Source: Enterococcus sp. MMGLQ5-1 (GTDB lineage Bacteria; Bacillota; Bacilli; Lactobacillales; Streptococcaceae). Taken from it: 64,000 nucleotides of DNA. The notes beneath the pieces were generated by a model, which made no database searches, was not told the DNA's origin, and saw only the letters and a program-made list of their open reading frames with translations. Below, piece by piece: positions 25,088 through 35,275 of this stretch. Position numbers and translations under genes: made by a program. Numbering within the stretch: position 1 is the stretch's first letter; the number at the start of each line of letters is the position of its first letter. The stretch is taken from the NCBI RefSeq assembly GCF_013155265.1, contig NZ_JABJXU010000005.1, positions 62,001 through 126,000 of the forward strand, written 5' to 3'.

Positions 25088-25116
25088 AAGCTCAGTCACA
25101 CTTTGCGACTGAGCTT
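25088..25116 (-). terminator. Intrinsic terminator of the DUF1129/amphipathic-protein region
   Basis: AAGCTCAGTC and GACTGAGCTT form a perfect 10-bp stem around 9 bases, followed on the minus strand by five Ts. It lies 33 bp after the stop at 25149. Confidence 0.9.
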
Positions 25117-25148
25117 AGGTATGATTAAACAAAAACAATTATTAACGG

Positions 25149-25466
25149 TCAGTGACCTTTAGAATGCCATTTAATTGTATGACGAGTTGGTCGATTCGTC
25201 TTAACAGTTCGACGAATACCATTTTTATCAATTTTTACTTCCACATTATAAATCTCATTTTTAGTTAAATCATAAAAACGACCTACAGAATCAATGACAG
25301 TTGATTTAGCCTTACCAGCAAATTCCTTAGCTCTATCTGGAATTTCACGTGCTGCATCAGGGGCATCCTTACTCAAGTCTCTAGTCACATCTTTAGCCTT
25401 CTCGACAACATCTGTCGCGAAGTCACGCGCCTTATCAAACACTTCATTTAATTTATTATTTGCCAT
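25149..25466 (-). CDS. Small amphipathic helical protein, unknown
   Basis: 105 aa, no signal peptide or membrane segment. Residues 1-65 are a continuous charged amphipathic helix (FDKARDFATDVVEKAKDVTR), like YtxH- or LEA-type stress proteins. The C-terminal 40 residues are strand-rich and basic (VEVKIDKNGIRRTVKTNRP). AGGAAGC precedes the ATG. It has its own terminator. The family is not firmly identified. Confidence 0.7.
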   Translation of the reverse strand: MANNKLNEVFDKARDFATDVVEKAKDVTRDLSKDAPDAAREIPDRAKEFAGKAKSTVIDSVGRFYDLTKNEIYNVEVKIDKNGIRRTVKTNRPTRHTIKWHSKGH

Positions 25467-25594
25467 GAGCTTCCTCCATCCAAGTAAATCAATATTTTAT
25501 CTTCGCCAGCTTATCTGCTTCTATAATACGATAAAATTACCCATTTTTCAAAGAAACATCTCCATGAAAAATACTCAAAAATTGGTAATTACTA

Positions 25595-26299
25595 TTATCG
25601 CTTTTGAACCATCGCATTCGCAATATTATATTTACGCTTTAAATACCATTTCACTGCCAATGCTGCAGCCCCAATGACAATCGCTGGAATGGCGGTTAAG
25701 TTTGGATTAATTGTTGCTGGAAGCAGTGCTGTAACGCTGAATAGTAACACCCAAACCAAAATTGCCAAAACCATAATACCGATTCCCTTAAGCCAGCCCT
25801 TACGATCCTTATTAGCCGCATCAGTGCGATAAAAATAATGATACATTAAATAAAAGACTAAGCCGCCTGCAGCTGCCATCACAAACAATGTCAAAACACC
25901 ATAGCTCGCATTTTCGCCAGCCTTTGAAACCAAGCCTAAAATACCATTCATTAAAGCTAAAACACCAAGCAATAATAATGAATTGTCAAGCCACATCAGC
26001 CAAGGTGTTGTATTCTCAGCTTTATTTTCAGTTTGACCAATTGTACCCTCAAACTGCATTGTGTACTCGGTAACCGTTCCATATAATTTTCTAGCCGTTA
26101 AACCATTTTTCTGATTAGCAACAATTTCAGGTAGAAGCTCTTCAAGCACTATTTGAATTTCAGCTTCAGATTTACCAAGCTCCCTCAAGCGCTTCTTTAA
26201 ATCAAAAATATAGGCGCTATTTTTATTTGTTAATTCTTTTGTTAAATGGTTAATATCAACTGCTGGCTTTTCAATAGCCGATGATTTTTTATCTGCCAA
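25595..26299 (-). CDS. DUF1129 family membrane protein
   Basis: 234 aa from a TTG at 26299, chosen because AGGAG lies seven bases upstream; a TTG five codons earlier falls on the binding site itself. The soluble N-terminal ~85 residues (KELTNKNSAYIFDLKKRLRE, then GLTARKLYGTVTEY) are the DUF1129 hallmark. They are followed by about five membrane helices. The family is found beside ychF in Lactobacillales, as here, and has no established function. Confidence 0.85.
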   Translation of the reverse strand: MADKKSSAIEKPAVDINHLTKELTNKNSAYIFDLKKRLRELGKSEAEIQIVLEELLPEIVANQKNGLTARKLYGTVTEYTMQFEGTIGQTENKAENTTPWLMWLDNSLLLLGVLALMNGILGLVSKAGENASYGVLTLFVMAAAGGLVFYLMYHYFYRTDAANKDRKGWLKGIGIMVLAILVWVLLFSVTALLPATINPNLTAIPAIVIGAAALAVKWYLKRKYNIANAMVQKR

Positions 26300-26342
26300 T
26301 TTCTCACTCCTCAATTAATCAATAATTATCAATTATTAATTA

Positions 26343-27443
26343 TTAAACATTAAATCTAAATTCCATAATATCGCCATCTGCTACGACATATTCCTTGCCT
26401 TCAAGTCTAACACGTCCGGCTTCCTTTGCAGCTTGCATACTACCGTATTTATTTAAATCTTCAAAAGCAACGGTTTCTGCCCGAATAAAGCCACGTTCAA
26501 AATCAGAATGAATAATACCTGCTGTTTCTGGCGCTTTCATACCACGCTTAAAGGTCCAAGCACGGACTTCTTTTTCACCTGCAGTAAAATAAGTCCCTAA
26601 TCCTAATAAATGATAGGCGGCACGTGTCAATTGATCAACACCGCTTTCTTTAAGCCCCATTGCTTCTAAAAATTCTGACTTTTCATCATCCTCGAGTTCT
26701 GAAATTTCCTCCTCAGCTCGGGCAGAAATCACCACAACTTCAGCATTTTCCGTTTCAGCAAATGCTTTAATATCCTTAACATACTGAATATCATCAGGAT
26801 TAGCAACCTCGTCTTCTGCCACATTGGCAACATATAAAACCGGCTTAATTGTCAATAAAAAGAATGCTTTAGCAATCTTTGCTTCATCGTCAGTTAATTC
26901 AACCGTTCTTGCTGAAAGACCTTCTTCAAGCGCTGCTTTCAGCTTAGTCATTACTTGAAATTCAGCAACAGCATCTTTATCTTTAGTTCTTGCAATTTTT
27001 TCAACTCGCGCATAACGCTTATTGATTGAATCTAAATCTGCCAAAATTAATTCCAGATTAATCACATCAATATCTTCTAAAGGATTAACATGACCCTCAA
27101 CGTGTGTGATATTCTCATCGTCAAAAGCACGTACAACATGGACTATTGCGTCCACCTCACGAATATTAGCTAAAAATTTATTTCCTAGACCTTCACCTTT
27201 ACTCGCACCCTTAACAATACCCGCAATATCCGTAAATTCAAAAGTAGTTGGCACTGTTTTTTTCGGCTGTACTAATTCTGTCAAGCGATTTAAACGCCAA
27301 TCAGGCACTTCAACCATTCCAACATTTGGATCGATTGTTGCAAATGGATAATTTGCAGCCTCAGCACCCGCCTTTGTGATTGCATTAAATAAAGTTGATT
27401 TTCCGACATTTGGTAAGCCGACAATTCCAGCTGTTAAAGCCAT
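26343..27443 (-). CDS. ychF: Ribosome-binding ATPase YchF
   Basis: 366 aa, full length. Obg-related P-loop NTPase that binds ATP rather than GTP and associates with ribosomes. P-loop GLPNVGKSTLFNAIT, switch region TTFEFTDIAGIVKGASKGEG and the C-terminal TGS-like domain (RAWTFKRGMKAPETAGIIHS) are present. GGAGG precedes the ATG. It sits in the conserved DUF951-ychF-DUF1129 run and is 14 bp from the DUF951 gene. Confidence 0.97.
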   Translation of the reverse strand: MALTAGIVGLPNVGKSTLFNAITKAGAEAANYPFATIDPNVGMVEVPDWRLNRLTELVQPKKTVPTTFEFTDIAGIVKGASKGEGLGNKFLANIREVDAIVHVVRAFDDENITHVEGHVNPLEDIDVINLELILADLDSINKRYARVEKIARTKDKDAVAEFQVMTKLKAALEEGLSARTVELTDDEAKIAKAFFLLTIKPVLYVANVAEDEVANPDDIQYVKDIKAFAETENAEVVVISARAEEEISELEDDEKSEFLEAMGLKESGVDQLTRAAYHLLGLGTYFTAGEKEVRAWTFKRGMKAPETAGIIHSDFERGFIRAETVAFEDLNKYGSMQAAKEAGRVRLEGKEYVVADGDIMEFRFNV

Positions 27444-27457
27444 ATTTCCTCCCGAGA

Positions 27458-27670
27458 TTAGTTATTTTCTGATGCTTTAACAAGCACCTTTTTAATTTTT
27501 TTGTTAAAGTCTTGGCGAGACATCATAACAATATGTCCACAATTTGAGCATTTAATTTTTATGTCCGCACCTAAGCGAATTACTTCCCAAGCATTCGCTT
27601 TTTTACCCGTTTGTTTGACAACACAGGCATGAGGTTTTTTCATTTCGACAATATCATTTAAATCGTACAT
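27458..27670 (-). CDS. DUF951 zinc-ribbon-like protein
   Basis: 70 aa from the ATG at 27670, which has GGAGGG upstream. The in-frame codons before it lack a binding site. It has the DUF951 pattern: MYDLNDIVEMKKPHAC, then WEVIRLGADIKIKCSNCGHI with a CxxC pair, ending in basic residues. The protein is conserved upstream of ychF in Firmicutes. Possibly RNA- or ribosome-related, but this is unproven. Confidence 0.92.
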   Translation of the reverse strand: MYDLNDIVEMKKPHACVVKQTGKKANAWEVIRLGADIKIKCSNCGHIVMMSRQDFNKKIKKVLVKASENN

Positions 27671-28225
27671 AATCCCTCCAAAAATACTTGCTTGAGATAC
27701 CAGTTCAGTGTGACCAGTACAACCTTTAATTTTACGTGCCATTAGCATTTAAGTCAATCATAGAATCATGAAACAATTAATAATTTCTTTAAAAATATTT
27801 TATTGCAGTATCCATTAATATACTTTTTACATTTTTTATAATGCGTTTTGCTTTAAAAAGAAATTATATTTGATATAATATAACTAATTGGTAAGAGCAA
27901 TCTTACTAATTAATAATGTTAGGGTTACTCCCCTTTCCCTTTCATACTTTCATTTTACCCTTTTTAGCCACATGTCTTATTGACCTAGTATTTACAAAGC
28001 CCCCCTTCATAAAGCTTTGTATTTATATGGACGGCAATAGACTGTGGCATTTTTTGGTCTTTTAAAATAACAACAGTTTTAATTATAGGTTAAAAAAGCT
28101 GTCCTTGAATTAATCGCAGTCCTATAATAATAAATCGATCCGTGACTGGATTAAATTTCAAAAACAACCAACATTAAATAATCGCTAAAGCTTATTAAAC
28201 TCAGCAGAGCAAGCATCAATAGTTA
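27671..28225. other. AT-rich intergenic region
   Basis: About 550 bp upstream of DUF951. It contains a TATATTATA-type promoter-like tract near 27870 and a hairpin with an 8-bp stem (TACAAAGC / GCTTTGTA, about 27988-28016). No convincing open frame or known riboswitch was recognised. Confidence 0.5.
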
Positions 28226-28648
28226 TCAGATTTCCGCATGCTCAATTTCAAATTGTCGCTTTTTATATTCTTGCTGAACGATTGAAAAATCAGCACGTTC
28301 TTTATCCAAAACAAATTGTACATTTTTCTTTTTGATTGACCAATCAATCATATACCCCATATCCAAGTCCAAACCAATTTGAAATTCTAAAAAGCCAACA
28401 ATCTCAGACCTGACATATTCAATATCTGCACGTTCAGTTTCAGTTTGAACCTTTTGCCAGCCAAAATAAATTTCATCATATTCTGACGGATTTAGATAAT
28501 AAAAGGTATATTTCAAATTATCATATTTCATATCCAAGAAAAAAGTATTGGCTGGACTACTTTTACCATCATATAATGGCATTGACTTTGCCAATCCTAA
28601 AAAACGTCTTGCCTTATCTGTGATTACAATTGTTAAACCAGTTGTCAT
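28226..28648 (-). CDS. Hypothetical cytoplasmic protein downstream of ecfT
   Basis: 140 aa from the ATG at 28648, with AGGAGG eight bases upstream; an ATG six codons earlier overlaps the ecfT stop and contains the binding site. A mixed alpha/beta protein, acidic, with GLTIVITDKARRFLG near the N-terminus and a helical C-terminus (DFSIVQQEYKKRQFEIEHAE). No family recognised. It is probably co-transcribed with the ECF genes. Confidence 0.7.
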   Translation of the reverse strand: MTTGLTIVITDKARRFLGLAKSMPLYDGKSSPANTFFLDMKYDNLKYTFYYLNPSEYDEIYFGWQKVQTETERADIEYVRSEIVGFLEFQIGLDLDMGYMIDWSIKKKNVQFVLDKERADFSIVQQEYKKRQFEIEHAEI

Positions 28649-28665
28649 TTCATCGCCTCCTAGCA

Positions 28666-29466
28666 TCAGTGTGTGCGGAAAACAAATAAAAGGATTGTAA
28701 CCAAGACAAATAAGAGAATAACGATACTATCTGAAATATGCCATGCCAGCTTTCGATAGCGTGTTCGACCTTCGCCACCCTGATAGCCTCTAGCCTCCAT
28801 TGCCGTTGCTAACTCATCCGCCCGCTTAAAGCTACTTACAAAAAGTGGTATTAATAAGGGAATCACTGCCTTTATTTTTTGAATAATACTACCCTCGCCA
28901 AAATCAACACCTCGCGAACGCTGAGCATTCATAATTTTTTCAGTTTCATCCATTAGGGTCGGTACAAATCTGAGCGAAATCGAAAGCATAAGACTGATTT
29001 CATGAACAGGTACCTTAACCTTTTTCAAGGGATTCATTAAGCTTTCAAAAGCATCTGATAGCTCTAGCGGTGCAGTTGTTAAGGTGAGCAGAGTTGAAAA
29101 GAATATAATTAAAATAAATCGCATGAAAATTAATGCAGAGTTTTCAAGCCCATATTGTGTGATTTGGATGAAGCCTAGCTTAAAGTAAACCTCTCCACCT
29201 ACTGTAAAAACCAGCTGTAAGACCACAGTAAATAAAATCAAAACAAGCATTGGTCTCACACCACGAAGGAAAAAGGAAAAATTAATTTTTGAGCATAAAA
29301 TTGCAACTAAAGTTAAGACTGTCAAAATGGCATAAGTAACGACATTATTCGCTAAAAAAATAATAATAATAAATAAAAAGGTTGCAATCAATTTAGCCCT
29401 AGGGTCCAATCTATGAATTAGCGAATCAACAGGAATATAGCGCCCTAAAATCAGCTTATCCATCAT
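28666..29466 (-). CDS. ecfT: ECF transporter transmembrane protein EcfT
   Basis: 266 aa. Membrane scaffold of the shared energy-coupling module that serves several vitamin-binding S components. About five to six helices. The coupling-helix motif ARG is seen twice-related (QRSRGVDFG and MEARGYQGG). The early RLDPRAKLI motif is also typical. It overlaps ecfA2 by 11 bp, and either of two adjacent start codons (29466 or 29463) could be used. Confidence 0.95.
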   Translation of the reverse strand: MMDKLILGRYIPVDSLIHRLDPRAKLIATFLFIIIIFLANNVVTYAILTVLTLVAILCSKINFSFFLRGVRPMLVLILFTVVLQLVFTVGGEVYFKLGFIQITQYGLENSALIFMRFILIIFFSTLLTLTTAPLELSDAFESLMNPLKKVKVPVHEISLMLSISLRFVPTLMDETEKIMNAQRSRGVDFGEGSIIQKIKAVIPLLIPLFVSSFKRADELATAMEARGYQGGEGRTRYRKLAWHISDSIVILLFVLVTILLFVFRTH

Positions 29467-30316
29467 TTATAATTGCTCCTCTCAGCATTACAGTTAATTC
29501 ATTTAAGCTTACTGGTAAATTTTCAAAAGTAAAGCCTTTCTCCTTCAGCTTCACGGCAAAATCAGTTACCTTAGGTACCCCCAGCTGTTTTTCTCTTAAC
29601 CATTCAACCTCTTGGAAAACCTCTTCGGGTTTACCAGATTTTACTAGCTTCCCCTTTTCTAAAACATATAAATAATCTGCATAATCAGTCACATCATCCA
29701 TTAAATGAGTCACTAAAACAACACTAATGCCAGTAGTTTGATGTAATTGATAAAACATTTCCATCATTTCCTTACGCCCCTGTGGATCTAATCCAGCTGT
29801 CGGCTCATCAAGCACCAAAACCTCTGGATTCATCGCTAAAACACCAGCAATCGCGACGCGACGCATTTGACCACCGGAAAGCTCAAAGGGAGAACGTTCA
29901 TAAAGCTCTTCTGAAATCCCTACTAATGCCAGCTTTTCACGAGCAAACTTAAGTGCTGCTTCTTTAGATACTCCAAAATTTTGTGGTCCAAATGCAACAT
30001 CTCGGATTACTGTTTCATCAAAAAGCTGAGCTTCTGGAAATTGAAAGACAATGCCCACCTTTTTTCTAACTGCTTTTAGCTTGCGATTATCGACATCAGG
30101 TGTAATTTCTAAATCCCCTACCGTCACCTTACCACTAGTTGGCTTAAGCAAACCATTAAGATGCTGCAGCAAAGTTGATTTACCAGAACCTGTATGACCA
30201 ACAATGGCAACATAACTATTATCCGGTATCATTAAATCCAAGTCAAAGAGAGCACTACTTTCAAAGGGGGTATTAGGTTGATAAGTAAAATTTACTTTTT
30301 CGATTTTAATTGCCAT
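29456..30316 (-). CDS. ecfA2: ECF transporter ATPase EcfA2
   Basis: 286 aa. ATP-binding subunit of the energy-coupling factor transporter. Walker [11 protein letters not shown]-loop FQFPEAQLF, signature LSGGQMRR, Walker [13 protein letters not shown] and the switch histidine in VTHLMDD are all present. It overlaps ecfA1 upstream by 25 bp and ecfT downstream, so the three are translated together. Confidence 0.96.
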   Translation of the reverse strand: MAIKIEKVNFTYQPNTPFESSALFDLDLMIPDNSYVAIVGHTGSGKSTLLQHLNGLLKPTSGKVTVGDLEITPDVDNRKLKAVRKKVGIVFQFPEAQLFDETVIRDVAFGPQNFGVSKEAALKFAREKLALVGISEELYERSPFELSGGQMRRVAIAGVLAMNPEVLVLDEPTAGLDPQGRKEMMEMFYQLHQTTGISVVLVTHLMDDVTDYADYLYVLEKGKLVKSGKPEEVFQEVEWLREKQLGVPKVTDFAVKLKEKGFTFENLPVSLNELTVMLRGAIINDG

Positions 30317-31122
30317 AAAAACGCTACCATCTCTTCCTCGGTTAAATACTGTTTTGGTAATTCAATACCTACTTTTGCTAAGGAGGCTTTAATTTTCTCT
30401 GTTAAGGGTACATCTAAACCAAGCTCAATCAAATCCTGCCCCTTTGCAAATATTTCGGTCGGCGTTCCTGTCGTTAGAACCTTGCCTTGCTTCATAACAA
30501 TAATTTTATCTGCTAGAGCAGCCTCATCAATATCATGTGTGATTGAAACAACGGTCAGATTTTTTTCTGCCTTAATTTGCTGAACAATCTTAATCACTTC
30601 TTGACGGCCTTTAGGATCTAGCATACTAGTTGCTTCATCTAATATGATAATATTTGGTGCTAGCGCTATCACTCCCGCAATTGCAACACGCTGCTTTTGA
30701 CCACCAGATAACCTTGCTGGCTCTTTTGTTTTATAATCTGCCATTTGGACACGCTCAAGTGCCTGATTAACTCGGATTAGCATCTCATCACGAGGTATAC
30801 CTTGGTTTTCCAAGCCAAAAGCAACATCGTCTTCGACAGTAGAGCCTACAAACTGATTGTCTGGATTTTGAAAAACCATGCCAATCCTTTTACGAAGCTC
30901 CCAAACATTATCTGGCGTCATGATGGTGCCATCAATCAAAACGTCCCCATTTTCAGCCTTAATCAAGCCATCCATAATTTTAGCAGTTGTTGACTTGCCA
31001 GAACCATTATGACCAATGATTGCCACCCACTCACCTGACTCAATTGTTAATGAAACGTCATCTAATGCATAATCGCTTGCTTCACTAGAATATTTAAAAG
31101 ATATATTTTTTAGTTCAATCAT
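30292..31122 (-). CDS. ecfA1: ECF transporter ATPase EcfA1
   Basis: 276 aa from the second ATG of an ATGATG pair (31122), five bases after AGGGG; 31125 is equally possible and longer forms lack a binding site. Walker [22 protein letters not shown]-loop, [13 protein letters not shown] signature and [13 protein letters not shown] Walker B. Partner of EcfA2 and EcfT in micronutrient uptake. Confidence 0.95.
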   Translation of the reverse strand: MIELKNISFKYSSEASDYALDDVSLTIESGEWVAIIGHNGSGKSTTAKIMDGLIKAENGDVLIDGTIMTPDNVWELRKRIGMVFQNPDNQFVGSTVEDDVAFGLENQGIPRDEMLIRVNQALERVQMADYKTKEPARLSGGQKQRVAIAGVIALAPNIIILDEATSMLDPKGRQEVIKIVQQIKAEKNLTVVSITHDIDEAALADKIIVMKQGKVLTTGTPTEIFAKGQDLIELGLDVPLTEKIKASLAKVGIELPKQYLTEEEMVAFLWQLKSKK

Positions 31123-31342
31123 CATAACCCCTAATATTGAATTGGGCACAGCATTCAAAACTACTATTGACATCTTTGATTTTTATTTTGACCCAATTAT
31201 TTTTATCCTTGCCATTATACCACACTAAAATACATTAGTAGCTTGCTTTTATGATTTTCATTTATTTCTCAATTGAAGCCATATTAAACAAAAAATCATC
31301 TACTGATTTAAGCAGATGACTAAATTATTATTTTTAAAATAA

Positions 31343-32026
31343 CTATCTTGCAAGACCACGTCCGGCAATTTTTGCTAAAAAATTACCAATAATTTGTGTG
31401 ATAAAGACAATAACTAAAACGAGAACAAGCGATAAGAAGGTAACATCGCCGCGACCACGTTGATAGCCCTGCTGCAATGCCATTGCTCCGAGACCACCGC
31501 CACCAACGGCACCTGCCATGGCTGTCAAACCAATTAAATTAATAACAGTAAAGCTAGAGGCTCTGATAATCGAAACCAGACCTTCCTTTAAGTAAACACG
31601 TAAGATGATATCTGTATTGCTTGAGCCCATTGCTTTAGCTGCCTCTACAACTCCAGGATCAACCTCAAGTAAAGCATTTTGAATTTGTCTAGCAAAAAAT
31701 GGCGTTGTACCAATAACAAGAGGTACGGTAACCGCTGCCGTTCCTATTGATGTACCAACTATTAAACGCGTAAATGGCATGATAACAGCCAGTAGAATAA
31801 TAAAAGGAATTGAACGTCCAATATTAACAATTTTATCCAATATCCAGTAGATGTATCGATTGGGTGTTAAGCCATATTCATCGGTAATCAGCAAAATAAT
31901 ACCCAGCAATAAGCCGATAATGCCAGCAATAACCCCCGGAATCAAAGTCATTTGAATTGACTCAAGCGTCGCAGTCCAAAAATCTGAACCTAACAATACA
32001 GCATTTGGGAAGAATTTTTCAAACAT
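31343..32026 (-). CDS. metI: Methionine ABC transporter permease MetI
   Basis: 227 aa, five to six membrane helices. The EAA-type loop for contact with the ATPase is GVVEAAKAMGSSNTDIILRV, and N-terminal SIQMTLIPGVIAGIIGLLLG is typical of MetI. Imports D/L-methionine with MetN and MetQ. Its start abuts the metN stop. Confidence 0.95.
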   Translation of the reverse strand: MFEKFFPNAVLLGSDFWTATLESIQMTLIPGVIAGIIGLLLGIILLITDEYGLTPNRYIYWILDKIVNIGRSIPFIILLAVIMPFTRLIVGTSIGTAAVTVPLVIGTTPFFARQIQNALLEVDPGVVEAAKAMGSSNTDIILRVYLKEGLVSIIRASSFTVINLIGLTAMAGAVGGGGLGAMALQQGYQRGRGDVTFLSLVLVLVIVFITQIIGNFLAKIAGRGLAR

Positions 32027-33048
32027 TATTTTTCATTCCCTTCTTTAACAATTTTTATCTGTGCATCCATAGCATTTAAATAACGTTGGATTGCCTCAAA
32101 ATCTTCAACATGATCAAGTGTCACTAAAAGACTTCCAATTGAGGTATTTTGAACAAATTCAATATTACCATACAAAATTCCAGCAACTACACCAAATTCT
32201 CGATAAAGATTGATAATAATTGGTTCTTCAGTTGTACGATCCCCGACAAATTTTAATTCGTAAATTGGTTTATCGGTATGCTTGACGATATTTTTTTCTG
32301 CCTGCTCAATATGAGTTGCCGTTCTAATAAAATCCACCGTCAACGGATTTTTAGGATTTTGAAAAATATCAACTACCTGACCTTTTTCAATAATTTTTCC
32401 TGATTCCATGACTGCCACCTGATTGCATATCTCCTTCACTACCTGCATTTCATGCGTAATGATAACGATTGTAATGCCTAGCTTTTCATTAATCGACTTT
32501 AGTAATTCAAGTACAGCAAGCGTTGTCTTGGGATCCAAGGCCGAGGTCGCTTCATCACAAAGTAATATCTTAGGATCATTGGCAAGTGCTCTAGCGATTG
32601 CTACTCTTTGCTTTTGACCACCAGATAACTGTGCAGGATAGTTGTCCTTTTTATCCAAAATACCAACTAAATCAAGCAAATCCTCAACTTTTTCCTTAAC
32701 CGCCTGCTTTGATAAGCCACTGCCCTTTAAAGGAAATGCAACATTATCAAATATAGTTCGACTTGACATTAAATTAAAATGCTGAAAAATCATACCAATA
32801 TTTTTTCGTGCAATTCTTAAGTCATGATCCTTCAGAGCTAATAAATCAGTGCCATCAACAACTACCGAGCCCTTTGTTGGTACTTGGAGTAGGTTAATGA
32901 CCCTAACAAGTGTCGATTTACCAGCACCACTGTAACCAACAATGCCATAAATATCACCTTTTTCAATCGTCAAAGAGACATTATCCACTGCAGTTACTGT
33001 TTTATTTTTAGAAGTAAATTTTACATCAATATTATTTAAATTAATCAA
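32026..33048 (-). CDS. metN: Methionine ABC transporter ATPase MetN
   Basis: 340 aa from a TTG at 33048, nine bases after AAGGTGG; a TTG three codons earlier touches the binding site. Walker [10 protein letters not shown], signature [15 protein letters not shown], Walker [14 protein letters not shown]. The C-terminal ~90 residues are the NIL regulatory domain that senses methionine. Operon order metQ-metN-metI. Confidence 0.95.
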   Translation of the reverse strand: MINLNNIDVKFTSKNKTVTAVDNVSLTIEKGDIYGIVGYSGAGKSTLVRVINLLQVPTKGSVVVDGTDLLALKDHDLRIARKNIGMIFQHFNLMSSRTIFDNVAFPLKGSGLSKQAVKEKVEDLLDLVGILDKKDNYPAQLSGGQKQRVAIARALANDPKILLCDEATSALDPKTTLAVLELLKSINEKLGITIVIITHEMQVVKEICNQVAVMESGKIIEKGQVVDIFQNPKNPLTVDFIRTATHIEQAEKNIVKHTDKPIYELKFVGDRTTEEPIIINLYREFGVVAGILYGNIEFVQNTSIGSLLVTLDHVEDFEAIQRYLNAMDAQIKIVKEGNEK

Positions 33049-33092
33049 TAAATCCAACCACCTTTATTCATCATTATGTTTAGCCAATATAA

Positions 33093-33119
33093 GAGGCAGA
33101 GAACATTATCCCCTGCCTC
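33093..33119 (-). terminator. Hairpin between metQ and metN
   Basis: GAGGCAG and CTGCCTC form a 7-bp stem around 13 bases in the 160-bp metQ-metN spacer, followed by only a few Ts. A partial terminator here would give more binding protein than transporter, as is common in ABC operons. Confidence 0.5.
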
Positions 33120-33220
33120 GTCATTTATCATATCATAAGAAGATAAGCAAAACCTGCAAAATATTAAAAAACAGCCTTCAACATGATGATTTAAAACTAG
33201 CTCTCATTTTATTAATCTAC

Positions 33221-34045
33221 TTATTCCCAAGCTGGGATATCACCAGTTGCTTTAATCAACTCAGCCACATGGTCTGTCTGATAAGCCTTAACAATTTTCT
33301 TGAAATCTTCATTATCCTTATCTTCCTTACGAACAGCAATTACATTTTTATACAATTCAGAAACTTTATCCAAATGATCTGTATCAATATAGATTGCCGA
33401 TTCTTCAGGTGTTGTTTGCAACTGATCAATCACAAAATTAGTATTAATAGTCGCCGCAGTAACATCAGGTAAGACTGAAACAAGCTGATCCGCTTGTATT
33501 TCTTTAATTTCAATTTTTTTATTATATTTTTCAATATCTTTCACTGTTGGTGAATCAGGTGCATCCGCTTTTAACGTAATCACATCAATTGCCGCAAGTA
33601 GCTGCAAAGCACGGCCACCGTTTGTCACATCATTTGGAATCGCAATCGTATCACCATCTTTTAATTCGCTATAATCCTTAATCTTGTCTGAATAAAGACC
33701 AAATGGTGAGATAATTGTATAGGCAATATGAACTAGGTCTTGATTATTCTCTTTATTATAGTTATTTAGATAAGCAACGTGCTGGAAAGAATTTAAATCC
33801 AATGACCCGTCAGCAAGCGCTGGATTTTCCTCAGTATAGCCAGAAAAGAGCTTAACATCTAAGGTGATGCCCTCTTTTTTCACTTGATCAGCAACATATT
33901 CCCAAATTTCCCTTTGTGAATCACTTGCGACACCAACAACATATTTATGCGATTCAGTTGATGAGCCACTCTTACTTGAAGAACCACAGGCAGCAAGTGT
34001 TATCACTGCTAGAAAAGCAATCGCAAAGCTAATTAATTTTTTCAT
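33221..34045 (-). CDS. metQ: Methionine-binding lipoprotein MetQ
   Basis: 274 aa from the ATG at 34045 (GGAGAAA upstream); the 30 codons before it lack a start site. Signal peptide with lipobox LAAC (cysteine near residue 20) and a Ser/Gly linker. It belongs to the NlpA/MetQ family: VVGVASDSQREIWEYVADQV, LDLNSFQHVAYL and DTIAIPNDVTNGGRALQLL are characteristic. It presents methionine to MetNI at the cell surface. No SAM or T-box riboswitch is visible in the 125-bp leader. Confidence 0.94.
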   Translation of the reverse strand: MKKLISFAIAFLAVITLAACGSSSKSGSSTESHKYVVGVASDSQREIWEYVADQVKKEGITLDVKLFSGYTEENPALADGSLDLNSFQHVAYLNNYNKENNQDLVHIAYTIISPFGLYSDKIKDYSELKDGDTIAIPNDVTNGGRALQLLAAIDVITLKADAPDSPTVKDIEKYNKKIEIKEIQADQLVSVLPDVTAATINTNFVIDQLQTTPEESAIYIDTDHLDKVSELYKNVIAVRKEDKDNEDFKKIVKAYQTDHVAELIKATGDIPAWE

Positions 34046-34170
34046 ATAAATTTCTCCTTTTATAAAAACATATGGTAAGACATAAATAATCTTATTACAA
34101 AAAATAATAAATTTATAATACCATTTTCCTATCACTGATTAATAATTATTTATCACTCCATATTTAAACA

Positions 34171-35007
34171 CTATAATGACTGAATACTTTGATAATTTTG
34201 CTTAATGGTTTCGATGCTTTTAATAAATTTTATATTTTCTTCAGCGGTTAATTCAAGCTCTTGTCGAACAAATTTTTCACCATCAAATAGACTAGGCCAG
34301 CCATAATAGCAATCTTTAGTTGAATCATAGCAGCTAACATTTAATACTTCATTATTTTTTTCTGTCATTGCTTGGATAATCCGAAAAGTCGTACTGGCAA
34401 TCCCAAAGGCTGTATGCCGCTTGGCTTGATAAATCTGCCAACCAGCCGCTCGCCCCGCTGACTCTTCAGAATTTGAAACCTGATTCACCGCAACTTGACT
34501 ATTGCCATGCTCACCAATCATCATAACATCACGACGCTTCGTTATATTGATTAAACGATCAGTATCAATTACTGTACCTGTCCCAATCACTTGTTCCTTA
34601 GGTAAACCCGTCAATTCTGCCAAGTAAAGTGCAATGACATCACAAGGATTAGTAATTGAAATTATTTTTCCAGAAAATCCTGATTCTTTCAATTTTGGCG
34701 CTACATCTTCTACAATTTTCGCCGTTACTTTTAGCTCAGCAAGACGATCGCTTTCAGCATTTTCAAATATCGTAATATCACCTGCTGAAAAAATAATAAA
34801 ATCTGCTGATTCCAAGTCTTGATAGTGCGTCAAAATATTAATTTTATGCTTAATATTTAAAGCCGTATCCAATAATTCAATTGTTTCAGCAGCAACCTTT
34901 GCCTGATTATTGTCTATCAACACAAGCTCGTTAGCTATTTTTTTTAATAATAACGTATACGCAATTGTAGAACCAACATGGCCCAAACCAATAATTCCAA
35001 TTCTCAT
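34171..35007 (-). CDS. L-2-hydroxyisocaproate dehydrogenase (L-lactate/malate dehydrogenase family)
   Basis: 278 aa from the ATG at 35007; a TTG immediately before it is an alternative. NAD-binding GIIGLGHVGSTIAYTL, substrate-domain ISITNPCDV, the catalytic triad region DTDRL and the histidine of MIGEHGNSQ identify the family. The short chain and NPCD sequence favour the 2-oxoacid (L-HicDH) branch over true LDH. These enzymes reduce branched 2-oxo acids from amino-acid catabolism. It stands alone between metQ and the rplQ terminator. Confidence 0.87.
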   Translation of the reverse strand: MRIGIIGLGHVGSTIAYTLLLKKIANELVLIDNNQAKVAAETIELLDTALNIKHKINILTHYQDLESADFIIFSAGDITIFENAESDRLAELKVTAKIVEDVAPKLKESGFSGKIISITNPCDVIALYLAELTGLPKEQVIGTGTVIDTDRLINITKRRDVMMIGEHGNSQVAVNQVSNSEESAGRAAGWQIYQAKRHTAFGIASTTFRIIQAMTEKNNEVLNVSCYDSTKDCYYGWPSLFDGEKFVRQELELTAEENIKFIKSIETIKQNYQSIQSL

Positions 35008-35063
35008 CAAGTCTCACTCCTCTGCATATAATAAAGCACAAATTATTCTTGAATATTATAACA

Positions 35064-35090
35064 TAAAAAAAGAATAGTCTCCGACTATCC
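35064..35090 (-). terminator. Terminator of the ribosomal/rpoA operon
   Basis: On the minus strand GATAGTC-GGA-GACTATT is followed by seven Ts. It lies about 190 bp beyond the rplQ stop and is the first strong terminator after it. Confidence 0.8.
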
Positions 35091-35122
35091 CCACATTGTT
35101 AAGCTTAATAAAATGAAGAGTG

Positions 35123-35145
35123 TCCCGTGACTTAAAGTCACGGGA
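35123..35145. repeat. 23-bp palindrome resembling an IS200/IS605-type end hairpin
   Basis: TCCCGTGACT-TAA-AGTCACGGGA is a perfect 10-bp stem with a 3-nt loop and no T tail. Similar GTGACTTTAGTCAC hairpins mark the ends of IS200/IS605-group and TnpB-carrying elements. It may be a scar of such an element. Confidence 0.5.
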
Positions 35146-35275
35146 GCCCCAGAGCTAGACTAAGGATAATATAATTAACAATTAATAAATCCCACCATCA
35201 TAACACTCAACATAGTTAGTGGTAATAGCTAACTAAAGGTTAACTAAATTCACCACTATTTATGATATTTAAAGA

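Noticed and set aside
27840-27960. Possible yybP-ykoY-type riboswitch on the minus strand (AAAGGGGAGTAACCC)
   Set aside because: Only the short GGGGAGTA box fits. The second conserved half and the expected stems are absent, and the downstream gene (DUF951) is not a metal transporter.
34046-34170. SAM riboswitch or T-box before metQ
   Set aside because: The leader is only about 125 bp, AT rich, and shows neither the S-box core nor a T-box sequence.
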